A stretch of DNA of 64,000 nt from Watersipora subatra (GCF_963576615.1 NC_088715.1:56330190-56394189), one strand, 5' to 3'. Shown: positions 1-40,844, counted from the first letter of the stretch. A program made the numbers and translations. The notes: generated by a model from the sequence alone, not told the origin.

Positions 1-82
1 TTACAAAAGTTTCAGCGTTACGGAAATAAGCGTTTTTGAATAATTATAAAAACGATTAGGCAAACTGAGTGTGAGTTACTTA
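1..82. other. window edge, no gene
   Basis: Non-coding. The first 50 bases are a diverged second copy of the start of the repeat that begins near 83 (both carry TTACAAAAG...TTC/TTTAG...GAAATA), so the repeated unit probably continues to the left of the window. Confidence 0.4.
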
Positions 83-640
83 CAAAAGGTTTAGTGTTTA
101 TGAAATATGGCTTTGAATAAATATAAAAGAGAGTCTTCTGAATGCCAACATTGACAAGCCTATTGTTGTTGTGTTTATACACTTAATATGTAGGGATCAC
201 TTGATACATTGATTATGATTCTTTTCATTGATAACTTTAGTGTGGGTTTCATTACTTTAAACTAAATATTCCCTTTTAACCTATACAAGCCTAAATAAAT
301 AACTCTATTGTGTGCATCCAAGCATCTAATCAGTTGGTTTCTAAAAGATAATAGACTCAGTGTTACTAAACAGCTCGTACCTAGTTTTTTATTAATGTTA
401 TCTCAATTCTGTTTTTTGGGAGGAAGACATCTCATGCTGCATTTTGAAATTATAATATTGTAGTTATGTACACAAATATAACAAACTTTTTATCAGCAAA
501 TTACAAAGGTTGCTTCAAATAACTAAATGATTAAAAAAGTACTAGCTACTAAAATCATGAAAAATCAACCCGACATGGAAAGCTATAAGTATAGGTTGTA
601 TGAATATTTGTTAGCATGAGCATTAAAGAGAGAGTAAGAA
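83..640. repeat. second copy of the fucosyltransferase upstream region (Helitron-free)
   Basis: This stretch is colinear with 3280-3604 plus 4787-5010. Shared blocks include TAGGGATCACTTGAT, AAATAACTCTATTGTGTGCA and GAAGACATCTCATGCTGCAT. Copies differ by scattered substitutions and small indels, and by one large difference: the 1182-bp Helitron at 3605-4786 is absent here. The empty insertion point is between A400 and T401. It marks a tandem duplication of the fucosyltransferase locus. Confidence 0.85.
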
Positions 641-1005
641 AAACGAATGCTTTGATGAGCTGTTCATTATTCAGCAGTTGAGGCTGATTTTCTAGACTAG
701 CAGTTTTATGTCTTTGATCGCACTGCCTCTACAAAAGCGCTCAACCATGTTCAATTGTGGCAAAGTTACATACAAAAGGTAATATGATAGGGTTATGATT
801 CTTATAATAAAGCCTTGAAAGATTCAGGTGAGAGATGTAAAGGTTAATCTCAATGAGTGTGTTGTTGGTGTGTATGTGTACTGATGCGTCTGGATAATTT
901 TTATTTTTTATGAAGATTATTTTCAGTGATAACTTTATTGCAGCTTTCAGTACTCTAAAGCAATAATAAATAGCCTCATAGTGCTGAGTAACTCATCACC
1001 TCTCT
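620..1005 (-). pseudogene. truncated 5' end of a second alpha-1,3-fucosyltransferase gene
   Basis: On the minus strand this matches the start and immediate upstream region of the intact gene (3140-3510). The ATG at 667 is followed by MNSSSKHSFFLLSL and a TAA, against MNNSSKAFSIIALSF in the intact gene. The 5' flank (GCAGTTGAGGCT, CTAGACTAGCA, CACTGCCT, TACAAAAGCGCTCAA) is well conserved. After about 14 codons the similarity ends and the sequence joins the duplicated upstream segment at 83-640. So only a 5' stub survives, left by an unequal exchange or deletion within the tandem array. It cannot encode an enzyme. Confidence 0.75.
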
Positions 1006-1477
1006 AGCGTCGTAATCTTGAGTCTTTTATCATGTCTCCATCAGGTAACAACACGTATATACATCATATCTCACTTTCTTACCCTTTTTACAACTTTATT
1101 CCTGATATACATGTATCTTTGTATGATTAGTGTATATGCAATTTTTTATAAGATGGTAAATGTCAGAATTATGGAAGATGACTGTTTTTGCTCATTAAAT
1201 ACAAGTTATCAGTTTAAACCTTCTGATAAGGATCTATTCAAATTGAGACAATTCTGTATTCACTTTCTAAACAGGTTTTGGCATAACTACCAGTAAGTTT
1301 TAATTAATCACATTTCCTTACATTATTCTTTATTTGTTGCTTTTTGAAAGCATGTGTAAGTTAGGAAAATAACCAACATGTTCTTTCTGTTACAATATCT
1401 TGTTTTGAGTGTTTTATTTTCATTTTTATGGTACGGAAACCAATCAATATATAGTTAATTGCTCTATATATAAATAA
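1006..1477. other. non-coding spacer
   Basis: AT-rich. A 48-bp block at 1255-1303 (CTGTATTCACTTTCTAAACA...ACCAGTAAGTTTTA) is repeated at 1553-1602. A short open frame here has no recognisable domain and I do not call it a gene. Confidence 0.4.
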
Positions 1478-1555
1478 ATTGCACCAACATGCGAGTAAAT
1501 TGACATACGAGCTCAGTCTCGGAACGCATTAGACTCGTAAGTCGAAGTATGACTG
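1478..1555 (-). mobile_element. end fragment of a pogo/Tc1-like DNA transposon
   Basis: On the minus strand the fragment starts CAGTCATACTTCGACTTACG and continues with GAGTCTAATGCGTTCCGAGA, the layout of terminal inverted repeats of pogo/Tigger-type elements, next to a TA dinucleotide (1556-1557). The partner terminus was not found nearby, so this is a solo end or a truncated MITE. Confidence 0.5.
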
Positions 1556-1980
1556 TATTCACTTTCTAAACAGGTTTTTGCATAGTTACCAGTAAGCTTT
1601 ACATGTATTTTACACTAGAGAAGAAACAATACACTATGTTACAACACATAAATAAACAAACAAACAAAACAAGTTAAAAAGACACTTTATCATGGCTTTT
1701 ACTCAAGTTCTGGATATAAAAGTCTCAACGCCAAATAATAGAGGAACAAGCGTAGTAACCGGTGATCTGCTACAGTATGTTAAAACTTAAACCGAAGAGA
1801 CAGCTATAAAAACTCATCACTGCGACAAATTTCACTTGATACAACCTTTAGATGTCCAAAAAGCAAAAACTGTTATAAGCGTAGAATTAATGGTAAACAA
1901 AGGTACATTAGCACGAGATTAAAATCATGATTATCATGTGTCTGCTAATTCCTATGTATGTGGATTGTCAAATATTGGAT

Positions 1981-3180
1981 TTAACTGGTAGGTATTGACA
2001 AGTTCTTGCAGTTATTTTCATCATTCCTTTCATCAGCAAATTGCCTATTCTGTTCCGCGTGGAGAGACTCCGGGTGATTGATGCTTTTACAAAGGCTACA
2101 AGGTTGCCCGATTACTGATGAAACTGAATAATACTGACGCCACTCATGGTACCTGTTATAGGCAGCATCATCTGTCATCAGGTGCTGGAGATATTTTCCT
2201 AAAGCCTCTACTGATGAGAAGTTGTAGACGTGAATAAAAGAATCTGGAGGAGCAATGTCAGTATATTCTTGCACTGATAAACCTCCGAGAGCAACGGGAA
2301 CATAATTCCCTTCACTTTTCAAAGTTTTCCAGAATTTCTCAGTTATATACTCTGTACATAAGGAATTCTCAAATGCTAAGTAGAATCTGTAAGGATAGTG
2401 TGTGTCAGCCACACATGTTTTGTTACCTCTTTTTGGACAAAGTATTTGTTTGGTGCAGCCACCCAATATGTCTACATTTATGTACTTCTTTAGCTGCCTC
2501 ATAAAGGAAAGTCTGTCATACTGTCTTGTTTTGCAGTGAGAGACATATGCATATGCCCCTTTAGTTTTGTTTTTTGAATAGTTGATAGTGGGTTGTTGCT
2601 GAATAGGTGCACGCCCTTGTTTTGTTCGTCCGTAACCTAACTGTGCAGGTGTGGAGTTGCGTAAGTAGGTCATGCTTCCATTAAAGTTGTTGACAACTTT
2701 GTTGAATCTATGCCAAGGGTAAGCTGGCGGCTCCATGCTTGCTACAAACCACAGTTGTCGTTGACGGATAGCTCTTGGAAACTGTAACAAACTCTGCGTA
2801 GTGTTTGGAACAAATATAAGCGCATCGGCTTGCTGAGCATAACTGATGTTATCTGGACTGTAGATAAAATCACAATTCGAATACTCACATCCACCAAAGT
2901 GAATCCTTGGAAGCAGCCATGGTCCTCCGCTGTCTATACTTACTATTAATTTTGTTTTACCAAGTTCGGTCGTTTCTGACATTTGATTCGGAAAAAAATG
3001 TCTTGAACTGTCACCATCAAGAAGGATTTTTGGATTCTTAGATAAAAACCATTTGTCAACTGGATGATGCTTTGCCTGAAAGAACTTTTTCCTGTTTTCT
3101 CTGTTTTCGTACATGATAGCTATGATATAAACAATAAAAGAGAGAGCAATAATACTGAACGCCTTTGATGAGTTGTTCAT
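1981..3180 (-). CDS. alpha-1,3-fucosyltransferase (GT10), single exon
   Basis: Predicted Golgi type II membrane enzyme that moves fucose from GDP-fucose onto N-acetylglucosamine or similar acceptor sugars. The 399-residue protein is complete in one exon and of normal family length. A short cytosolic tail precedes a membrane anchor at about residues 8-23, then a lumenal stem. Family landmarks are SMEPPAYPW (148-156), FNGSMTYLRNS (166-176) and the donor-site block FYLAFENSLCTEYITEKFW (266-284), followed by YVPVALGG and PPDSFIHVYNF (311-321). A late CSLC pair (361-364) could form a disulfide. Lumenal N-glycosylation sequons include N111, N126, N167, N175, N200, N204, N253 and N320. The start is set by the Met before the anchor, conserved in the stub at 667. 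No introns are seen, so it may descend from a retrocopy or belong to a naturally intronless lineage. Exact acceptor specificity cannot be read from the sequence. Confidence 0.93.
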   Translation of the reverse strand: MNNSSKAFSIIALSFIVYIIAIMYENRENRKKFFQAKHHPVDKWFLSKNPKILLDGDSSRHFFPNQMSETTELGKTKLIVSIDSGGPWLLPRIHFGGCEYSNCDFIYSPDNISYAQQADALIFVPNTTQSLLQFPRAIRQRQLWFVASMEPPAYPWHRFNKVVNNFNGSMTYLRNSTPAQLGYGRTKQGRAPIQQQPTINYSKNKTKGAYAYVSHCKTRQYDRLSFMRQLKKYINVDILGGCTKQILCPKRGNKTCVADTHYPYRFYLAFENSLCTEYITEKFWKTLKSEGNYVPVALGGLSVQEYTDIAPPDSFIHVYNFSSVEALGKYLQHLMTDDAAYNRYHEWRQYYSVSSVIGQPCSLCKSINHPESLHAEQNRQFADERNDENNCKNLSIPTS

Positions 3181-3267
3181 CGTTCAGCAGTTGAGGCTAG
3201 TTTACTAGACTAGCAACTTTACGTATTTGATTGCACTGCCTTTACAAAAGCGCTCAAGCAAAACTGC

Positions 3268-5015
3268 TTCTTTGTTATTTACAAAAGGTTCAGTGTTTAT
3301 GAAATAAGTCTTTGAATGAATATAAAAGAAGCCTCCTGAGAGCCACCATTAACAATCCTGTTGTTGGTGTGTATATATACACTGATGCGTAGGGATCACT
3401 TGATGCATGGATCAATATTCCTTCCATTGACAACTTTAGGGTTTCATTACTCTAAAGTCTAAACTGAATATTGCCTTTTAACATAGACAGGTCCAAATAA
3501 ATAACTCTATTGTGTGCATCCAAGCTCAATTAATCAGTTGGTTTTTTACAAATAATAGACTCAATGTTACTAAACAGCCCCTACCTACTTTTCTATTAAT
3601 ATTATCCCACGACCAAACACGAGCGAAGCAATTGTTTGGGAGATTTGTGATAAATGCATATGTGCACACAACTCACCAAGATTATTCATCAACAGCCGTC
3701 GTAAACCCTTGCACCGAATTCTCATCAACAAATTTAACCGTTTTTCGATAGAGTCGTTTAAGTATACTAACGGTACAAAACACATATAAACCTATTTAAA
3801 TATGTTACTAAGTCTTTATTATTTGTAGAAAATTTAATAAACCTTTCCATCTGATCGGATTATGCATAAATAGACAAATTAATTCGCCCTAAAATTGTTA
3901 TTAAAACTTGCCAAGCCTTATTTTTATTAAAATTAAGACCGGCAATCGAAACACTGAGCGACAGAGAATAGAACCATTAAGTTGTGCGCATTTCACAAAA
4001 AAATGTGCATATTTCACCAGTCTAGAGCATTGTCTAATTGTCGAAGGTTTCTGTAATTAACGTAGAAGTACTGAAAAGTTATCGTTTCTTTTTTGCCGAT
4101 TTCAAAGTAACTGACACTTTGGACACTTATGATTACTTTGGTATTCTAAATGATGTCCAAAACAGTGAAAGTAAAGAAAATGACAATGATTTTTTTTCTA
4201 ACGATTCTTATTAGATTATTACATTATTTAATTATAAGAATAATAATCCAATTTTATAAGATTTAATTATAAGAATAATTAATCGATTTTATAAGATTTA
4301 TTTATACGAATAAGCATTCGAATTTACAAGATCGAAGTATATAGTGACCGATGTTCGGCAATATGTTACTGTTATTATTTTTTCTAAATAGTTTTGTTAA
4401 ATAGATTTTCTAAAAATCTATGTAAGTATCACAGCTTCTTGATATTGTTAGCTATGAAGTATTGAAATGTAAACAAAATTGTGCATTAGTTTTCTATTAT
4501 TACTGTATTACTATATTAATAATATTGGTTATTCTAATAATACCAGTGCATTTTACTTCTAATATTGCATTTCTCCTATTGCAAGGGAGAGATATAAACA
4601 TATAATCTTTTCCTTTCATTATTGCTATTTGTTGTACATAATAACACCCTGTACATTGCAGCTACCATTGCAGTTATCCTATTGCACTGCCATTTGACTG
4701 CTAATATTGCATTTCTCAACCATCAGTACCCTTTCTTTTTTCCAATATCACTTTGGTCGTGGGCTGTATGACAGGGGAATTTCTGGTCTCAATTTTGTCT
4801 TTTGGGAAGAAGACATCTCATGCTGCATTTTGACATTAAAGTATTGTAGCTATGTACAAATAACAAACTTTTCATGAGCAAATTACAAAATTTGCCTCAA
4901 ATCACTAAATGATTAAAAAATTACTAGCTCGTAAAAGCATGAAAAATCAAACCGACTTGGAAAGCTGTAAGTTTAGGTTGTATAAAAGATTTGTTAGAAT
5001 GAGCGGTGAAACAGA
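3268..5015. repeat. fucosyltransferase upstream segment, Helitron-containing copy
   Basis: Paralogous to 83-640 and, in its proximal part, to 620-1005. The left block 3280-3604 and right block 4787-5010 are contiguous in the other copy. It probably carries the promoter of the intact gene, but no core promoter motif is convincing. Confidence 0.8.
3605..4786 (+). mobile_element. non-autonomous Helitron, copy A
   Basis: 1182 bp, delimited by comparison with the empty paralogous site (A400/T401). It starts TCCCACGACCAAAC and ends GGAATTTCTGG, the TC...CTRR termini of Helitrons, inserted between A and T with no target duplication. A short hairpin (CTGT-ATG-ACAG, 4764-4774) stands 12 nt before the 3' end. 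The first 12 bases after T (CCCACGACCAAA) recur inverted at 4752-4763. No Rep/helicase coding sequence is present, so it depends on an autonomous partner. Confidence 0.88.
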
Positions 5016-7190
5016 TTTTAAAGACACATAAACTACACGCCTAGATAATTGTGATGATGTAAAACATAGTTAATCAACATTTGATTGTATTCAGCTGTCG
5101 TTGAGAAATTATTATTGTCAATTTAGCAGCGAGTAGTCAGACTGCTTGAAAATAAATCATATTACATCCAGGTTTACACGACTTTAAAAAACTCTCACAG
5201 CAGTCAGACTCACTCAGATAGTAGAAACTCTCATCAATATGTTATATTTTGTTCACTTTTTATTCAAAGTCTAGTACTTACCTGTAAATAAATCCTATAA
5301 TCACATCTGCTCTTGAAACCTATCTAAAGCTCGTGGCAAAATAGTAAAACTGTACAGCTGGAATATGATAGTGGAGTTATAATTTTACTGCTGTAAAACA
5401 ATTATTGAATTGTACTTATACAGTGGATTGTTCCTACACCAAGAAAAAGAGGCCTCATTGGTCTGTTTTGCTAGCTTCAGCTGTATAACGTTCTGGTAAC
5501 CATTAAAAAGCTTATACTGTGCACTTTTGGAATACTTTAATAGAATTACAATATAGTAAACCAATTTTGAACAAGTCATTTAAAGACTCACCTTTTGATA
5601 TTTCATGAATCGGCTGAGAGGTTAATAACTTCTGACCGAAGAATTGGAGATTCAGCCTGAGAGGGCTAATCCTGGTCTACTCATATCTCTGTCAGGTTGC
5701 TACTGTATATACATCATCACTTTTATTGTTATAAATTTTTACATTTCATTCTAATATATTTCTGTACCATTGTTAGGTTGTTGTAGTTGCTGTCATTGGA
5801 ATATCAATAATTAAACAGAGAGCATAGGAACTTTAATTTAATTTAGTTTATTTTGCTGTTTACTTTTAATTTTTAATTTTGTAGTAATATTTGCCAAATA
5901 TTGCTAACTCAGCATGTGCCGACTCATTTGCATTTTACTGTACTAAAATTGCAACAATAACATAATTTTACTAATTTTAGTGTGCAAACGTAAGTAAAGT
6001 TTTAGATCAGCACCGGGTAAAAAATGTAGTTGGTAATCGACAACAATCACAATTACTATTACACTGAAAAACTAAAATTCATTTTGCCATAAAATTAAGT
6101 ACTAAACGAATCTATCAAATTTAGGATCAACAGATTGTGCAAAATTGGCTATTACTCAAAAACTCTCAGCAGTGAAATTGTGAAATTAATTTTTCAGTGA
6201 GTTTTATTCTAAAATGCTATCAATTAGCTAACTTACATGCTTAAATTTAAATTAATGCTATTTTGTAGCCTATGCTTATATAGTAAGCTAATTGGTGAAT
6301 GTATTAATTTATAAGCCTATATCATTTACTCTTGTGTACTGCATGTAATACTATTACTTATTTCTGTGTACAAGTATAATGGCTGTCTCACGGATTGCTG
6401 TCTCTGTGTTTATTACCTAGTGGTTATTTCATTCATTACGTCATTCATTATGTCACCTGTTATTGTGTCATTCGAATACAAATGGTCTTGGTGTCAAGTT
6501 AGCTGGTTCTCTATACAAGGATAAAAGTACTTATTAAACCATTTTTTTCACAGCGGTTTCGTGAATATTTTTTAATAACATACAAAATTTGAATTCATGA
6601 ATAATTATGTCATATTTTTCTGTTGCTATACAACTTTACATTGTCAATAATGAAACTATATTATAAACTATATCTACAATATGCTAAATAAAGTGTTGTA
6701 AATACTTGTTTCGCTGATGATTGGTTGTTGATTCAGAGTTTGTTCACTGATAAAGTGCTTCGGCAAGTTGCTAATCTGACTGGCTCATGCAATGTTGGTG
6801 ACATACCTCTGCTTGTGCCTGTCACTCTGTCATCTATTGGTAATTGCTGTAGGATGTAATTCTCTTTCATATGAAATTGTGATGCTCAATGATCATCATG
6901 ATCTAGTTAGAGTTTTATGCTGCTTTTTGTTCATAAGTTTTATAATATGAAGAAAAGACAACTCCGAATCCTACTGATGTCATATATATTCACATCAGCT
7001 GCAATGGTTGAACAACTCCCATGCTTGATATTTCTAGCAGCACCACAATTGCTCTAGATTTTCATGTTTGCTTGTTGATGTATTGCAGTGTTTAATGGGT
7101 TGTTTTGTAGTAGTAGTTGTATTTTATGATCCCACAATATGCTGTTTCTTTCAAATAGTCTGTCATCATATTTCACATTCTGGCACTACT
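5016..7190. other. intergenic, no gene recognised
   Basis: AT-rich sequence with scattered stops in all frames; no coding signature, RNA gene or clear element boundary seen. Confidence 0.5.
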
Positions 7191-8064
7191 TTAAAGGTTG
7201 AGTTGCAACAAAATTCACATTACAGTTATTTGGTATCACAACATTCACCATGTCTTACTCTGTTGTGTTGTAGGTACAAAATACGTGGGAATGTGATTAC
7301 AAGCTTTTAAAAGCTCAAAAACGAACAGTTAATCGCAGTCACACCAGACTGCTGTAGTTTGGATTCTCTTTCCAAAACGGCTCACATGCGACGTAGCTGT
7401 GTTAGATGGTTTCTGTTTACACTTTCATGCAACCTTATTCGTCAAAATATTTCACAAATATACTTCATGCATTCAATAAAACCAGGTCTATTGTTCTTAC
7501 ACATCTGTTTTATCGTCATTTTAATGCTGTCACTTTTAGCAATGATATCTTATAACTTACCGTAAAAATTGGTTTAAGTTTTTAGCCTTAGCTCGAAGGA
7601 GTACATATCATTGTCTGATAATCATGATGAGCCTGTTGGTCACCTGTGATAATCAAAAAGTGCTGCAAAAATTATTTGCGAAGTATTGGGTCACATGATC
7701 AGATTACGACTTGCCAATTAAACCAAACCGAAACAAAACTGTAAAGTAGCGAGCATCTATATTTGATACGGGGTCTTCGGTAAAACCCAAAGTGTTTGTC
7801 ATAAACTAGTGCTACGATAAGTTTTATATTGAGCTTTTTATTGCTCTTTCAATTCATGGGATAACATCACGCGACAAGAAGATAACCAAATTTCATGACT
7901 AAGTCAGAGAAATAAAGAGATTCCAATCTACGGCGGCTTTTCGTTTTTGAGCTTGTAATCACATTTCCACATATTTGGCACCTACAACACAACAGAGTAA
8001 GACAAGGTAAATATTTTGATACCAAAGAACTGTAATGCGAATTTTGTTGCAAGTCAACCTTTAA
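7191..8064. mobile_element. non-autonomous DNA transposon with about 150-bp terminal inverted repeats
   Basis: The left end AGGTTGAGTTGCAACAAAAT... and the right end (reverse complement) AGGTTGACTTGCAACAAAAT... match over at least 110 bp, through TGTGTTGTAGGT and GTGATTACAAGC. Both ends are flanked by TTAA (7191-7194 and 8061-8064), fitting a TTAA target duplication of piggyBac-like type, although the tips lack the usual CCC. The roughly 560-bp interior has no transposase. A second, right-truncated copy is at 29458-30255. Confidence 0.75.
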
Positions 8065-10033
8065 ACAGACCACAGCTTCCTCTAAGTAATGGATTTCAAT
8101 ATGATTGAATCATAGTCTCTACTTAATGCTATAAAGTCTTTTAGCCAACTTGAAGTTACTCGTAGGTGTGTTCAGTCTTGAAACAAGTTATTTCATATTT
8201 CAAACAGAGACAGACAATGAACAATAAAATTTAAAATCATTCTAAAATGTTTAAGTGCTGTATTTAAAACTTTAATATTTAATCACACCCATGCTCTACT
8301 CACTTTATTTTTATTATTTCATTACATTTATGCACCAAAAACCTCATGAACAGTTGACAAAGTCTTTCTTGAAATTTATTATTTAGTGCTGTAATAGGTG
8401 AAATTGAATGAAGTGACGGTTGGGAATTATTAATACAACCATGAGACATTGTTATTGCTGTGTCGTCAACTACCTGCAATAGAATAAGCATGCTGATATA
8501 CTGTTGCATAACGGTATGTGATTTCAGGGGAATTTGCTTATCAAAACCATAAGTTTGGCAAAATGCTTTAAGAGCCACTATGACAATCATTTCAAACTTC
8601 AAAATCGTACATTTGTTATGGAAGATAATTTGTTGGATTGGTATGATGAAAGATAGGATCTGTGACCTGAAGGCAAAACACATTGTGGGTTTTACATTTT
8701 TACCAAATCTATTCTCTTGGAGTAGTATTAGGTTTTTTTTGCAAATTTTTCATTAGTTTGCAAGTAGAGGTTGATGCTCAGCATTAAAAAAGGTGTCTCC
8801 AAAAATATATCTCCCATAGACAGCCACTAGTAGGTTAAATGGCAATTTTATCATCAGCTGGTATATTTATTGTATAGAACAATACTTTCCCATGCCATGT
8901 TTTCAACTCTGTTTCAGCGAAGCCTTCAAAACCATTTACTGATGTGCATTCTAAGGTTAGCAAACAGTATTCATTTGTTAACTCGTAATACACCACATTT
9001 TTCAAGCTACTGTGCCCTGCTGTTTTTAATCTCAAATTGTGCTGTGAAAAGCTAAAGTCATAGTGCTGACCTGTTTGTGATTTTTCTAGTGGAACCTTTT
9101 AGCACTTTTGTCAGCCACTTTTTATGTGAGACAACTTCACAAACATTATATTGCTATATACAGCCTTGTACAACATAGCTGTTTGTATAACTTGTGCTCG
9201 CACCATTCTCTTTTTCTGATGCAGTAAACTGACGTGTGCACGAGATCTCCACAGTTGCAAGAACTCAATTATTACTAATGGTACCTACTCTTTTACTGCA
9301 GTCATTTCATATTTTTACACCAAGTTTTCAGATTTATGATAGCTTTCACTATTAAAAATAGTTTGCGGCGACGAGTAGGTTATCAAAAAGTGGCTTTTTG
9401 TGGCTCTTTGGTGACTATACGGAATTTTTTAAGATCAGTGAAAACTCTTGATTCCTTTGACTGTTCTTTCAACAATGAGGATTGCGCCATACCTACAGTA
9501 TTTTGTACATATTACTTTTTTGTGACCCAGTTATTGGCAGAAGTCATACACCTAATAACTATACGTAATTATTGTTAATAAGTATGAGTATAGTAATACT
9601 AGGTAATTAATAATATAATATACATATACATGTATATTAATATATATATATATATTATATATAGGAGTACTTCTAGTATATATACTAGTACTATCTGAGT
9701 CTAGTGTAATGTGAGAGATTTTTAGGCGTGCAGAAAAAACATAAAAAATGAGTAGCTCAACCATTGGTTTTTCAGAAACAGCTAAAGGTAGTCGATTGGG
9801 GCGGGTGTTACAGTGTCTCTCTACCAAGTGAATTTCATGAGGTGAAATCTCATTAAAAGCAATCTTTTATTCCGACTTTTGACCCTTGTCTTAAACAAGC
9901 GAACATACAGAAACCTCTTTTTGTCATAGCAAGAATACATTTTTGTTTTGATTTATTTTAGATATACATTTTAGACATACAAAAGTTTTTTCTGTTGCAG
10001 CATAGACCTAGCTGGTTACGAAAAGATTAAAAA
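8065..10033. other. intergenic, no firm gene
   Basis: A minus-strand open frame at 8300-8683 (127 residues) has no recognisable domain. A plus-strand segment at 8920-8957 is framed by AG and GT with an open frame (KPSKPFTDVHSK), but no partner exon was found. AT-rich palindromic repeats occupy 9610-9690. Confidence 0.35.
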
Positions 10034-10198
10034 ATGGATTACGTTGAAAATGAAGATGTGTGCTTCCCTTCAACCTTGCCTAAAATTACTGCAATCATTG
10101 ACCCTAAACCAAAAGAAAGTAAAAAGACAAAAGTTTTCAATACAAAACAAAAAGATCACAACTACTGTACAGTCATTAAATTAAAAAGTCAAGTTTAG
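10034..10198 (+). CDS. possible 54-codon small ORF
   Basis: ATG at 10034 opens a 54-residue frame ending at a TAG (10196-10198). Its composition is protein-like and lysine-rich in the second half (for example IIDPKPKESKKTKVFNTKQK). A good splice acceptor (TTTTTTCTGTTGCAG, ending near 10001) lies 32 bases upstream, and an in-frame TAA (10028-10030) precedes the ATG, so this could be the coding exon of a small spliced transcript. I recognise no family, and no upstream exon or poly(A) signal is evident. It may equally be chance. Confidence 0.22.
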   Translation: MDYVENEDVCFPSTLPKITAIIDPKPKESKKTKVFNTKQKDHNYCTVIKLKSQV

Positions 10199-11597
10199 TT
10201 TTTTTGTTGTTGAAAGGCTAAAGGGGTGGGTTTGGAAAAATCTTGGAAAGATTTAGGCAATTTAAATGTATTTTATTGTCCACCTAGCGCGAAATTCCTT
10301 AACTTAAACATTCTCAGAATGGACTATTTATTTTGTAAGTAGTCTACTGTGCTCTTTAACATCTAGTTCTTTAAACATATACCGTAAAAACTTTATACTC
10401 ACAACTTTTTTATTCAGAACTCAAATGGATTTGATGCACTCCTAGAAGGAAATCAAGAGTATAGTCACTTTTACATCTATTAACTAAATGTAAGTACATA
10501 AGCTACTTTTTGTCGTCAGCCAGAATAATGATCATGCAGTCAGAGCACACTGCTACTGATATTATGGTCTCCATACCCATTTTGCCATCTCATGTCTAAA
10601 AAAAGTTTGCTTTGCTTATTCATAATTGGCTAAATCTGTCACTAACACAAATACTACCAAAATTGAAAAAATATCTTCAAGTATGTGAAATTGTTGCCCA
10701 ATATAAAATTATAGCAAGTATAATTTATATACAAAAAAGTCTGTATAAAACCTACAAAAGCTCATAAACATAAGTGGTCCATGCAATTACAAGGGTGAAG
10801 AAGAGAACCTCAACGCCAAACATAAGACAGCAGAACTTTTATTAACACAAAGTAAGGAAACAAATATCTTACACTATTTCGATATGATCGCATTTAAAAT
10901 GTCTAATAAATCTCTCTTCTTTAATGAGCTTTAAACACATATTTGTCAGTAAAAAGTTACAACTAACCATAAATTATTCAGCTTGCTGTAAGATCTTAAA
11001 AGCAGAAAATACTTCTGAGAAATGTGCAGTTATATAGATATCTTGAATCTTTCTTCTTGCTCATGAAATCTTTTGATCAAAGCACACCTGAAGGAGGAAC
11101 TTTTAAATTTGAGATAAAAACAACAAAATTCATGCAAAATTTCTTCCAGTATATGCGGTAGGTGTAAGTTGCTAAAACTTGATAAAGTAGTTCTTATAGC
11201 TAGAAAATGCAAACATTAATGGGTATAAAATATACTTGGACATATTAGTTTAAATGACACTCAAACAAATGTACCTGCTCTACTAACAACAGTGATATGA
11301 AAAACTATGCAAGCATGTCTTAAGGTTTGAGACAATGTGGGCCACCTTCCCAAGGAATACACTAACTAACTGCGCTACATGTGTATGTTTGTAGTTATTA
11401 ATACCTTTTTAAAAAAATATAACTCCTTCTGCCTGCAATGTCTTGCTTCATGGTAAAAAAGTTTTTCAACTGTTATAGAAGGTGAAGATAACTATGCCAG
11501 CTAAAAAGCTAGCACCTGTTCGCCTCTTCCATAGTGCCCATGCTTGCCACAAGAAGAAGTAATTTGACAGAATTCATGATACCGCAAGTGTTATTAT
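10199..11597. other. intergenic / gene 3' flank
   Basis: No coding signature, element ends or RNA gene seen. The right edge is the 3' flank of the ankyrin/coiled-coil gene on the minus strand. Confidence 0.4.
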
Positions 11598-11603
11598 TTT
11601 ATT
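11598..11603 (-). promoter_or_regulatory. candidate poly(A) signal of the first ankyrin/coiled-coil gene
   Basis: AATAAA on the minus strand, about 120 nt beyond the TAA stop at 11725. Its position suits a short 3' UTR. Confidence 0.5.
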
Positions 11604-11724
11604 TTTTATATATCACTTTAATGTATGCCCAACTGAACAAAAAATGTAACAAAATTATTGTATTGTTTTGATTATTGAAACCTTCAATAGCAAAGAATGA
11701 GTAAGACAAAAGCGCATAGATATC

Positions 11725-40844
<29,120 letters not shown>

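Noticed and set aside
1018-1296. 92-codon plus-strand frame with hydrophobic start
   Set aside because: Biased AT-rich composition, no domain and no conservation evidence; flanked by duplicated non-coding sequence.
3512-3785. Open frames at the edge of the fucosyltransferase upstream region
   Set aside because: They straddle the Helitron insertion boundary, so they cannot be ancestral genes.
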